Source: Phyllobacteriaceae bacterium
GTDB taxonomy: Bacteria; Pseudomonadota; Alphaproteobacteria; Rhizobiales; Devosiaceae
Assembly: GCA_012799265.1 (NCBI GenBank)
Contig: JAAZLP010000331.1
Span: 1 to 10,728 of the forward strand
Direction: 5' to 3'
DNA: 10,728 bases
Shown here: piece after piece, positions 1-5,894 of the stretch
Layout of the letters: each line of letters opens with the position of its first letter
Numbering within the stretch: position 1 is the first letter of the stretch
Position numbers and translations under genes: made by a program
Notes under the pieces: generated by a model
Told to the model about the DNA's origin: nothing
Databases searched by the model: none
The model's input: the letters and a program-made list of their open reading frames with translations, nothing else

Positions 1-86
1 GAGCCGATCCAGGCGATGGCGGTGACGACATGCAGCCAGCGTGCCGCGAACATCAACCACTCATAAAAAATCGCCAGATCGCCCAT
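1..86 (-). CDS. puuD: Urate oxidase PuuD, N-terminus only (partial, runs off left edge)
   Basis: This is the beginning of a minus-strand gene that continues past the left edge. The 28 complete codons read MGDLAIFYEWLMFAARWLHV and then VTAIAWIG. A short amphipathic start is followed by a first membrane helix carrying a conserved RWLHV(V/I)T.IAWIG pattern, which I recognise as the start of PuuD, the integral-membrane urate oxidase. In the family this membrane domain is followed by a cytochrome c domain, and the Agrobacterium enzyme passes electrons from urate to the respiratory chain while forming 5-hydroxyisourate. The ATG at 84-86 is preceded by GGAG (94-97 on the minus strand) at 7 nt, which supports the start. 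The role fits the locus: it links xanthine dehydrogenase (makes urate) to UraH (uses 5-hydroxyisourate). The gene lies downstream of the terminator of the transporter operon, so it probably has its own promoter. Only the N-terminus is visible, so the call rests on a short match plus context. Confidence 0.8.
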   Translation of the reverse strand, partial: MGDLAIFYEWLMFAARWLHVVTAIAWIG

Positions 87-139
87 CTTGAAGCTCCATT
101 GTGGCAACGGGTCTGATCTTTCCCCGATGCACCTGATCC

Positions 140-154
140 GTTCCCGTTGGGAAC
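140..154. promoter_or_regulatory. 15-bp inverted repeat upstream of puuD, candidate operator
   Basis: GTTCCC-GTT-GGGAAC is a perfect inverted repeat with 6-bp arms and a 3-bp spacer, lying 53 bp upstream of the puuD ATG. A weak promoter can be drawn just upstream of it on the minus strand: TTGATC (180-185) and CATGAT (155-160) with an over-long 19-bp spacer. That would put the repeat at the transcription start. The symmetry is visible in the sequence; the operator role is inferred, and no regulator is identified here. Confidence 0.35.
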
Positions 155-212
155 ATCATGAACCGATCTGCGATTGCGCGATCAAGGTCCAAAAGCCGCT
201 TAGACAAGCAGC

Positions 213-238
213 AAAAGGGGCGGGTCGAAACCCGCCCC
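213..238 (-). terminator. Rho-independent terminator of the transporter operon
   Basis: Read on the minus strand, GGGGCGGGT (230-238 complemented), a TTCG tetraloop (226-229) and ACCCGCCCC (217-225 complemented) form a perfect 9-bp GC-rich stem followed by TTTT (213-216). It begins 14 nt after the stop codon of the binding-protein gene. The stable UUCG loop and position make this a confident end of the operon. It separates that operon from puuD, which follows on the same strand. The U-tract is short, so some read-through is possible. Confidence 0.85.
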
Positions 239-252
239 CAAAGACGTAAGTC

Positions 253-1335
253 TTAGGCCTTCACGCCTTCGACATACCAGTCCATGGCCCAGAGGCCTGC
301 GTCGTCAATGACTTCGCCAGCCGGTACGCGTTCGGTGCCGGTGTTGTCCACGATCGGACCGGTGAACGGGTTGATCGAACCGTCGACGATGCCGTTCTTG
401 ACGGCTTCGGCAGCGGCAACGACGTCAGCCGGGATCTTTTCGTTGTACGGCCCAATGACCACTTCGCCAGCGGCAATGCCCGGCCAGCTGTCGTCGGAGA
501 CCCAGGTACCGGCCATGACGTCCTTGACGACCTGGATGTAGTGCGGTGCCCAGACGTCGATGATGGCGGAGAGGTGCGACTTGGGCGCAAAGGCGCTCAT
601 GTCGGCGCCCTGGCCGAAACCACCGATGATGCCGCGCTCTTCAGCAACCTGCAGGGCTGCCGGGCCATCGGTGTGCTGAACGATGATGTCAGCGCCCTGG
701 TCGATCAGCGCGCGGGCAGCGTCAGCTTCCTTGGCCGGGTCATGCCAGCTCGAGAGCCAGACGACGTTGACGGTGATTTCCGGGTTGATCTTGCGGGCAG
801 CCAGCGTGAAGGCGTTGATGCCCATGACCACTTCCGGGATCGGGAACGAGCCGATGTAACCGATATTGTTGGTCTTCGAGAGATGACCGGCGAGGGTACC
901 CATGACGGCGCGGCCTTCGTGGAAACGGGCATTGTAGGTGCCAACATTTTCCGAACGCTGGTAGCCGGTGGCGTGCTCGAAGATCACGTCCGGGAATTCC
1001 TTGGCAACCTTGATCGTGTAGTCGCCGAAGCCGAAGCTGGTGGCGAAGATGATCTTGTTGCCCTGCTGGGCCAGTTCACGCAGCACGCGTTCGCAGTCCG
1101 GGCCTTCCGGCACGCTTTCCACGAAGGTGATTTCGATCTGGTCGCCGAATTCTTCTTCCAGAGCCTGGGCGCCGACCCAGTGGCCGAAGGTCCAGCCATT
1201 GTCGTCCTTCGGACCAACGTTGACGAAACCGATCTTGAGCGGGCCTTCCTGCGCGTTCACCAGCGAGCTGACGAGCGGCAGCATCATCCCGGCTGCGCCG
1301 AGTTTCAGGGCCGTACGGCGGGTTAGAATGGTCAT
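253..1335 (-). CDS. BMP-family ABC transporter substrate-binding protein, probably for purines
   Basis: A 360-residue periplasmic binding protein of the BMP/PnrA family (Bmp domain about residues 33-330). It begins MTILTRRTALKLGAAG, an RR-containing signal peptide with a hydrophobic core (about 12-27) and likely cleavage after VNA (residue 28). TRRTALK resembles a Tat motif, so export may be by Tat or Sec. There is no lipobox cysteine, so it is a soluble periplasmic protein, unlike the lipoprotein members PnrA/TmpC. Characterised relatives bind purine nucleosides, and from memory a Brucella member was crystallised with adenine. Features typical of the family are GFVNVGPKDDNGWTFGHW (36-53), the YNARFHEGR region (134-142) and the MDWYVEGV C-terminus. 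The ATG at 1333-1335 follows AAGGAG with good spacing. It is the last gene of the operon, 34 nt after the second permease, and is followed by a terminator. The purine ligand is inferred from the neighbouring urate-pathway genes; base versus nucleoside is not decided. Confidence 0.9.
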   Translation of the reverse strand: MTILTRRTALKLGAAGMMLPLVSSLVNAQEGPLKIGFVNVGPKDDNGWTFGHWVGAQALEEEFGDQIEITFVESVPEGPDCERVLRELAQQGNKIIFATSFGFGDYTIKVAKEFPDVIFEHATGYQRSENVGTYNARFHEGRAVMGTLAGHLSKTNNIGYIGSFPIPEVVMGINAFTLAARKINPEITVNVVWLSSWHDPAKEADAARALIDQGADIIVQHTDGPAALQVAEERGIIGGFGQGADMSAFAPKSHLSAIIDVWAPHYIQVVKDVMAGTWVSDDSWPGIAAGEVVIGPYNEKIPADVVAAAEAVKNGIVDGSINPFTGPIVDNTGTERVPAGEVIDDAGLWAMDWYVEGVKA

Positions 1336-1369
1336 TCAGTTCTCCTTGCGTGACGTATGGATAGTCTTG

Positions 1370-2296
1370 TTATTGGCCGGGCATGAATGGTTTGCCCAGG
1401 CAGGCCGGCGCAGCGGAATTGCCGGAACGACGGAGCGAGATCAGCACCAGAACGATGATCGTCGCGAGATAGGGAAGTGCCGCCCAGAATTCGGACGGGA
1501 GGAGGCCCATGCTGCCCGAAGCCTTGGTGTAAAGCTCGATGGTCATCACAAGGCCGAAGAGATAGGCGCCAGCCAGCAGGCGGAACGGCTTCCACGCGGC
1601 AAAAACCACCAGCGCCAGCGCGATCCAGCCACGTCCTGCGGTCAGCTTTTCCGCCCATTGCGGCGTCAGCAGCAGTGGGAAGCAGCTACCGGCAATACCC
1701 GCCATCGCGCCGCCAAAAGCGACCGCCGCATAGCGCACTTTGACCACCGAATAGCCGATGGAATGGGCGGAGAAATCATTCTCGCCGACAGCGCGCAGGA
1801 TCAGACCCGAGCGTGTCTTGTTGAGGAACCACCAGACGGCGAACACCATGAACAGCGAGAAATAGACCAGCGGGCTGTGGTCAAAGAACACGCGGAAGGT
1901 CGGGTGATTTTCGAGCTCATCGGGGAACATGGAGTCAAAGATTATGATCGGCTTGCCGGTATAGGCCTGCCCGAACAGCGCCGAAAAACCGGTGCCAAAG
2001 ATCGTCAGCGCCAGACCGGTCGCCACCTGACTTGCCGAGAGGGTGAGCGTGAGGAAGGCGAAGATCATCGACGACGCCATCGCGGCCAAAGCCGCACAGA
2101 CAATCGCCAGCCAGTGATTGCCGGTCGAAAAGGTCACCGCGAAGGCCACCACGGCGCCAATCAACATCATGCCCTCAACGCCCAGATTGAGCACGCCGGA
2201 CTTTTCGACGACGAGTTCGCCAAGCGCAGCCAGCAGGATCGGCGTCGAGGCGCCGACCAGCGTGATGATGATGGGGATCAGAAGGTCCATGTTCAT
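1370..2296 (-). CDS. ABC transporter permease (BPD_transp_2 family), second subunit
   Basis: A 308-residue, very hydrophobic inner-membrane protein with about eight to nine predicted helices, of the branched-chain/BPD_transp_2 permease family (YufQ/NupC-like). NLGVEGM (37-43) after the first helix is the family's hallmark near the N-terminus. GLILRAVGEN (164-173) is the likely cytoplasmic coupling segment that contacts the ATPase, and GRGWIALALV (221-230) precedes a late helix. It pairs with the upstream permease to form the channel of the BMP-type importer. Its ATG (2294-2296) overlaps the TGA of that permease as ATGA, and GGAGG stands 7 nt upstream, so the two are translationally coupled. 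A second ATG two codons later is less well placed. The C-terminal tail after residue 290 is polar and variable. Family and role are clear; the substrate is inferred from context as a purine base or nucleoside. Confidence 0.9.
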   Translation of the reverse strand: MNMDLLIPIIITLVGASTPILLAALGELVVEKSGVLNLGVEGMMLIGAVVAFAVTFSTGNHWLAIVCAALAAMASSMIFAFLTLTLSASQVATGLALTIFGTGFSALFGQAYTGKPIIIFDSMFPDELENHPTFRVFFDHSPLVYFSLFMVFAVWWFLNKTRSGLILRAVGENDFSAHSIGYSVVKVRYAAVAFGGAMAGIAGSCFPLLLTPQWAEKLTAGRGWIALALVVFAAWKPFRLLAGAYLFGLVMTIELYTKASGSMGLLPSEFWAALPYLATIIVLVLISLRRSGNSAAPACLGKPFMPGQ

Positions 2297-3375
2297 CGTG
2301 CAACCTCCACATCACCACGGCTCACAACGCGCAGGCGGTACCGGACCAGCACGTCGCTGGCCAAAAGGAAGAACAGCATCATCGCCTGGAAAATGCCGAC
2401 AGCGGCCACCGGCAGCTTGATCGTCGTCTGCGCCACTTCACCACCCACGACGCAGATCGCCATGGCGAGACCGGCAAAGACGATGCCGATCGGGTGAAGC
2501 CGCCCAAGGAAGGCGACGATGATAGCGGTGAAGCCATAATTGGTTGGGAAGGACTGGATCAGGCGGCCGAACGGCCCCGTCGCTTCCAGCACGCCCGCAA
2601 GCCCTGCCAGCCCACCGCTGCACAGCAGCGCCAGCCAGATGGTCTTGTTGACCGAAAATCCGCCATAGCGCGCCGCACTCGGCGCCGCACCCACGACCTT
2701 GATCTGGAAGCCGAACACCGACCGGCTCATCAGGAACCAGACCAGCAGAGCCACGATAGCGGCAATGGGGACGCCCCAGTGCACCGTCGTCCCCGGAATA
2801 AAGCGGGGCAGAAGCTGGCTATCGGTAAACATCCGCGTCTGCGGGAAGCCAAAGCCCATCGGGTCCTTCCACGGCCCGATCACCACATAATTGAGAATCT
2901 GGATCGCGACATAGGTCAGCATCAGGCTGGTGAGGATCTCATTGACCTGCAGCCTGGTCTTGAGCAGCGCCGGCACCGAGGCCCAGAGCATGCCGCCGAT
3001 CATGCCGCTCACAATCATCAGCGGCAGGATCCACGGCCCGCTCATATCCCGTGTCACCAACGCAACGGCAGTGCCGAACAGCGCGCCGACCACATATTGG
3101 CCCTCCGCACCGATGTTCCACACATTGGCGCGATAGCCGATGGAGAGCCCCACCGCGATGATGATCAGCGGCGCGGACTTGACCGCAAGGTCCTGCCATT
3201 TCAGCGGATTGAGGATGGGCGTGAGGAAGATTTCCCTGACGGCGCCAATGCCATCATAGCCGATCAGGCTGAAGACGATCATGCCGACGATCGCGGTGAC
3301 CAGCACCGCGCCAATCGGCGTCAGATAGAGCATGGCCTTGGAGGGTTCGAGACGCTTTTCGAGCCGGATCTGCAT
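2293..3375 (-). CDS. ABC transporter permease (BPD_transp_2 family), first subunit
   Basis: A 360-residue inner-membrane permease of the YufP/NupB type, slightly longer than its partner. A basic cytoplasmic N-terminus (MQIRLEKRLE) leads into a first helix at about 16-37. Further helices lie near 66-80, 94-108, 115-137, 147-166, 201-217, 246-262, 281-303 and 326-345. The family motif NIGAEGQ is at 87-93, and a cytoplasmic coupling segment (FGFQIKVVGAAPSAARYGG) is at about 221-239. The ATG at 3373-3375 overlaps the TAA of the ATPase gene (TAATG), with GGAGG 7 nt upstream. Together with the next gene it forms the heterodimeric channel of the importer. Substrate specificity cannot be read from the permease itself; purine uptake is inferred from the operon. 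Confidence 0.9.
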   Translation of the reverse strand: MQIRLEKRLEPSKAMLYLTPIGAVLVTAIVGMIVFSLIGYDGIGAVREIFLTPILNPLKWQDLAVKSAPLIIIAVGLSIGYRANVWNIGAEGQYVVGALFGTAVALVTRDMSGPWILPLMIVSGMIGGMLWASVPALLKTRLQVNEILTSLMLTYVAIQILNYVVIGPWKDPMGFGFPQTRMFTDSQLLPRFIPGTTVHWGVPIAAIVALLVWFLMSRSVFGFQIKVVGAAPSAARYGGFSVNKTIWLALLCSGGLAGLAGVLEATGPFGRLIQSFPTNYGFTAIIVAFLGRLHPIGIVFAGLAMAICVVGGEVAQTTIKLPVAAVGIFQAMMLFFLLASDVLVRYRLRVVSRGDVEVAR

Positions 3376-4901
3376 TACGCCGCCTCCGTCCCGTGGATAC
3401 CGCCCATCAACAGGCCGATCTCCTCCACACTGAAATCCTGCACCGGCCGCGCCTCACTCAATTGCCCCATATTGATCACGGCCAGCGTATCGGCCAGAGC
3501 CCGCAATTCGTCGAGGTCCTGGCTGATAACCACAATGGCTGATCCAGCCAGCGCAAGATCGACCAGCGCCTGGTGAATGGCTGCCGCCGCGCCCGCATCG
3601 ACGCCCCAGGTCGGCTGGCTCACGACCAGCACACCGGGCTTCTGCAGGATTTCCCGGCCCATGATGTATTTCTGCAGGTTCCCGCCCGAGAGCGACCCGG
3701 CCAGCGATTGCGGCCCCAGCGCCTTGACGGAAAAATCCGCGATAATCTTGTCGGTGTAGAGCTTGGCAACGCTGGTCTTGATCAGCCCCGAGCCCACCAT
3801 GCCCATGCGTTCGCGAGCGGTCAGCACGGAATTATCCGCCAGCGTGAAGTCGCCCACGGCCGCATGGCCATTGCGCTCTTCCGGAACCGCGCAAAGCCCC
3901 TGCTCGCGCCGCCCATTGGTATCAAGCAGCCCCACACCCTTGCCATCAATCGTGATGGCATTGGCGTCGTCGCCACGCAATTCACCCGACAGCGCATCCA
4001 GCAGCGCGTTCTGCCCATTGCCGGCAACCCCGGCGATGCCCAGAATTTCGCCCGAACGCACGGTGAAGCTCACACCATTGACCGGCACATCGAAATGGCC
4101 CGCCTTCTTGGTCGTCAGCTTGCTTACCACCAGCTTGGCTGGACCAAAGCTCCTGCCCTCAGGCTTGACGATGTCCTTAAGATTGGTGCCGATCATCTTC
4201 TCGGCCATGGAGCGGCTGGTTTCCTGCTTGGGATCGCAGGTATCGACCAGCTTGCCGCCGCGCAGGATCGTCGCCGTGTCGCACAAGGCTTTGATTTCAT
4301 AGAGCTTGTGCGAGATATAAAGGATCGAACAGCCTTCGCTGGCGAGCTGCCGCAGCACCGTGAAGAGCTGCTCCACTTCCTGCGGCGTCAAAACCGAAGT
4401 CGGCTCGTCCATGATCAGCAGCTTGGGATTGAGCAGCAGCGCGCGGACGATTTCGATACGCTGGCGTTCGCCCACGGATAGCGTCGCCACCGTGCGGTGC
4501 GGATCGAGCGCCAGCCCATAGGTCTGCATCACCTGCCGGATTTTCGCTTCCAGCTCGCGGGCCGGGATTTTCGCGTCCATGCCCAGCGCGATGTTTTCCA
4601 GCACGGTCATGGCCTCAAACAGCGAAAAATGCTGGAACACCATGCCGATACCGAGCCTGCGCGCGGCCTTGGGGTTCTGGACGACCACCGGCTGCCCGTT
4701 CCAGCGGATTTCGCCGGCATCGGGCTGCATGATCCCGTAGATCATCTTCACCAGCGTGGATTTCCCCGCGCCGTTTTCCCCCAGCAGCGCATGGATTTCG
4801 CCCGGCTTTACCGAGAACGACACGTTGTCATTGGCGAGAACGCCAGGAAACTGCTTGGTGATGCCGCTCAATTCGAGCCGATTGGGCATATTAGTATCCA
4901 C
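3375..4901 (-). CDS. ABC transporter ATP-binding protein, two fused ABC domains (BMP-type importer)
   Basis: A 508-residue tandem ABC ATPase of the YufO/NupA type that powers the importer. Domain 1 is complete: Walker A GENGAGKST (41-49), Q-loop Gln90, signature LSVGE (about 141-145), Walker B LLIMDEPT (161-168) and switch His198. Domain 2 is degenerate: its Walker A is GVAGNGQN without the Lys-Ser/Thr, its Walker B ends SQPTWGVD with Gln429 in place of the catalytic Glu, and it keeps LSGGN (404-408). Such asymmetry is usual for this subfamily, so only one ATP site is likely to be fully hydrolytic. I chose GTG at 4899-4901 because AGGGGG (4908-4913) stands 6 nt upstream, which gives an 11-nt overlap with the end of xdhC. 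The alternative is ATG at 4887-4889 (MPNRLELSG), four codons later and one base after the xdhC stop, with a weaker ribosome site. Translational coupling to xdhC is likely in either case. Confidence 0.9.
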   Translation of the reverse strand: MDTNMPNRLELSGITKQFPGVLANDNVSFSVKPGEIHALLGENGAGKSTLVKMIYGIMQPDAGEIRWNGQPVVVQNPKAARRLGIGMVFQHFSLFEAMTVLENIALGMDAKIPARELEAKIRQVMQTYGLALDPHRTVATLSVGERQRIEIVRALLLNPKLLIMDEPTSVLTPQEVEQLFTVLRQLASEGCSILYISHKLYEIKALCDTATILRGGKLVDTCDPKQETSRSMAEKMIGTNLKDIVKPEGRSFGPAKLVVSKLTTKKAGHFDVPVNGVSFTVRSGEILGIAGVAGNGQNALLDALSGELRGDDANAITIDGKGVGLLDTNGRREQGLCAVPEERNGHAAVGDFTLADNSVLTARERMGMVGSGLIKTSVAKLYTDKIIADFSVKALGPQSLAGSLSGGNLQKYIMGREILQKPGVLVVSQPTWGVDAGAAAAIHQALVDLALAGSAIVVISQDLDELRALADTLAVINMGQLSEARPVQDFSVEEIGLLMGGIHGTEAA

Positions 4902-5748
4902 TAGCCACCCCCTGTTGCTTTGAGGTGGCTGCATGCCCGACAGATGCTTCCCGTCCCCCAAGATGGACCATAACTTCAGCAGCCGCCAGTGCTGCAATCA
5001 CAGAAGGGCGTTTATCCCCAAGACCATGGGCTCCAATGGGCAAAACGAGCCGCTCCAGCATCTTGCGGTCCCCGCCCTGCTCCAAATACCACGACGAGAA
5101 CTTTGCCCTTTTTGTCCGCGATCCCACCATCCCGACATAAGGCGCATCCGCCCGTGCCAGCGCCTCGCTAGCGATCAAGAAGTCCAATGCGTGATCGTGC
5201 GTCAGAATGATAAAGGCGCTCCCCTCAGGCGCAGAGCGCACGACGGCTTCCGGCATGGCCACGCGTCGATGGCTGATCCCCGCCGGCAGCAAGCTCAATT
5301 CTTCCTCGCGCGTGTCGATGACTTCGAGTTTCACTGGCATCAGCGAGAGAATTTGCGCCAGTACCCGTCCTACATGCCCGGCCCCAAAAACATAGACATG
5401 CGGAAGCCGTTCGTCCTCGGCGCTAATGCGCGCCTCAATCTCCGTCTTTAGCGTCGCATCGACATAACACAGGCCAACTTGCACCCGCCCGCCGCAGCAC
5501 TGGCCAATCTCGGGCCCCAGCGGCACGTCCATGGCCTCTTCCGCACGCCCTTCGGCAATCAGCCGCCGCGCATGGTCGATGACCATATATTCCAGCGCCC
5601 CGCCGCCGATGGTACCCAGGATTTCCTCGGCGCCCACCAGCATGAACGTCCCCTCCGCCCGCGGCGAAGACCCCTTCACCTGCGTCAGCTCACAAGCGAT
5701 GACGTCAGAATTTCTGGCAAAGAAGGCGGCGAGCTCCTGCGGGGTCAT
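4891..5748 (-). CDS. xdhC: Xanthine dehydrogenase accessory protein XdhC
   Basis: A 285-residue XdhC/CoxI-family protein. In Rhodobacter capsulatus XdhC binds molybdenum cofactor, supports its sulfuration and delivers it to XdhB; it is not part of the final enzyme. The N-terminal XdhC/CoxI domain shows GSSPRAEGTFMLV (26-38), GTIGGGALE (45-53) and GQCCGG (82-87, Cys84-Cys85). The C-terminal Rossmann-like domain shows VYVFGAGHVGRVLA (118-131), LTHDHALDF (182-190), YVGMVGSRTKRAKF (204-217) and PIGAHGLGDKRPSVIA (237-252). Length is normal. An in-frame TAG six bases upstream fixes the start at or after ATG 5746-5748. The region just before it, GGTGGGGGTG, is G-rich with only GGTG matching a ribosome site, and it is part of a palindromic repeat element. 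Unlike its neighbours it is not tightly spaced: 146 nt separate it from xdhB. Its 3' end overlaps the ATPase gene if that starts at the GTG. Confidence 0.95.
   Translation of the reverse strand: MTPQELAAFFARNSDVIACELTQVKGSSPRAEGTFMLVGAEEILGTIGGGALEYMVIDHARRLIAEGRAEEAMDVPLGPEIGQCCGGRVQVGLCYVDATLKTEIEARISAEDERLPHVYVFGAGHVGRVLAQILSLMPVKLEVIDTREEELSLLPAGISHRRVAMPEAVVRSAPEGSAFIILTHDHALDFLIASEALARADAPYVGMVGSRTKRAKFSSWYLEQGGDRKMLERLVLPIGAHGLGDKRPSVIAALAAAEVMVHLGGREASVGHAATSKQQGVASGY
4908..4913 (-). promoter_or_regulatory. Ribosome-binding site favouring the GTG start of the ATPase gene
   Basis: AGGGGG on the minus strand lies 6 nt before GTG (4899-4901) within the last codons of xdhC. The competing ATG at 4887-4889 has only a weak GTGGA nearby at a short distance. 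Confidence 0.5.
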
Positions 5749-5757
5749 GGGCTAAAC

Positions 5758-5869
5758 ACCCCCACCCATCTTTCCGCTGAGAGCGGTAAGGAACTGGTCC
5801 TGTCGTTCACAAGCGGCCATGCGAACTCGATGCGTCCCTCCCCCTGACAGGGGGAGGCCAGGTGGGGGT
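5758..5869. repeat. Palindromic repeat element (REP/MITE-like) between xdhB and xdhC
   Basis: The 146-bp xdhB-xdhC gap holds nested inverted repeats. The core, CCTCCCCCTG (5837-5846) and CAGGGGGAGG (5848-5857), is a perfect 10-bp palindrome around one central base. Outer arms ACCCCCACC (5758-5766) and GGTGGGGGT (5861-5869) are a perfect 9-bp inverted pair. A third small hairpin, CCGCT-GAG-AGCGG, lies at 5774-5786. The core next to GGTGGGGGT resembles intergenic palindromes I know to be repeated many times in alphaproteobacterial genomes. No coding capacity is evident. No T-tract follows, so it is not a typical terminator, but the folded RNA could slow exonucleases or reduce downstream expression. 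Whether 5758-5869 is the exact element is uncertain. Confidence 0.65.
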
Positions 5870-5894
5870 AGTGATGTCAGCGCCATCACCGCTT

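Noticed and set aside
1040..2497. Long plus-strand open frame (485 codons) opposite the binding protein and permease genes
   Set aside because: It is antisense to well-recognised genes, its predicted protein is rich in Arg, Gln, His and Asp with no domain pattern, and such frames are expected in GC-rich DNA.
2494..3576. Plus-strand open frame of 360 codons opposite the first permease
   Set aside because: Low-complexity, charged translation that mirrors the codon pattern of the permease on the other strand; no ribosome site or family match.
3375..4901. Degenerate second ABC domain (no Walker A lysine, Gln for catalytic Glu) as a sign of gene decay
   Set aside because: The same asymmetry is usual in YufO/RbsA-like tandem ATPases, and the frame is intact.
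5752..5820. A 22-codon minus-strand open frame ending six bases before the xdhC ATG and in its frame, a possible leader peptide
   Set aside because: It lies within the repeat element, has no well-spaced ribosome site and its sequence is not recognisable. Conservation in relatives would be needed to revive it.
5837..5857. Palindrome after xdhB as a rho-independent terminator
   Set aside because: No T-tract follows the stem on either strand, and xdhC continues the same pathway just downstream, so a repeat element is the better reading.
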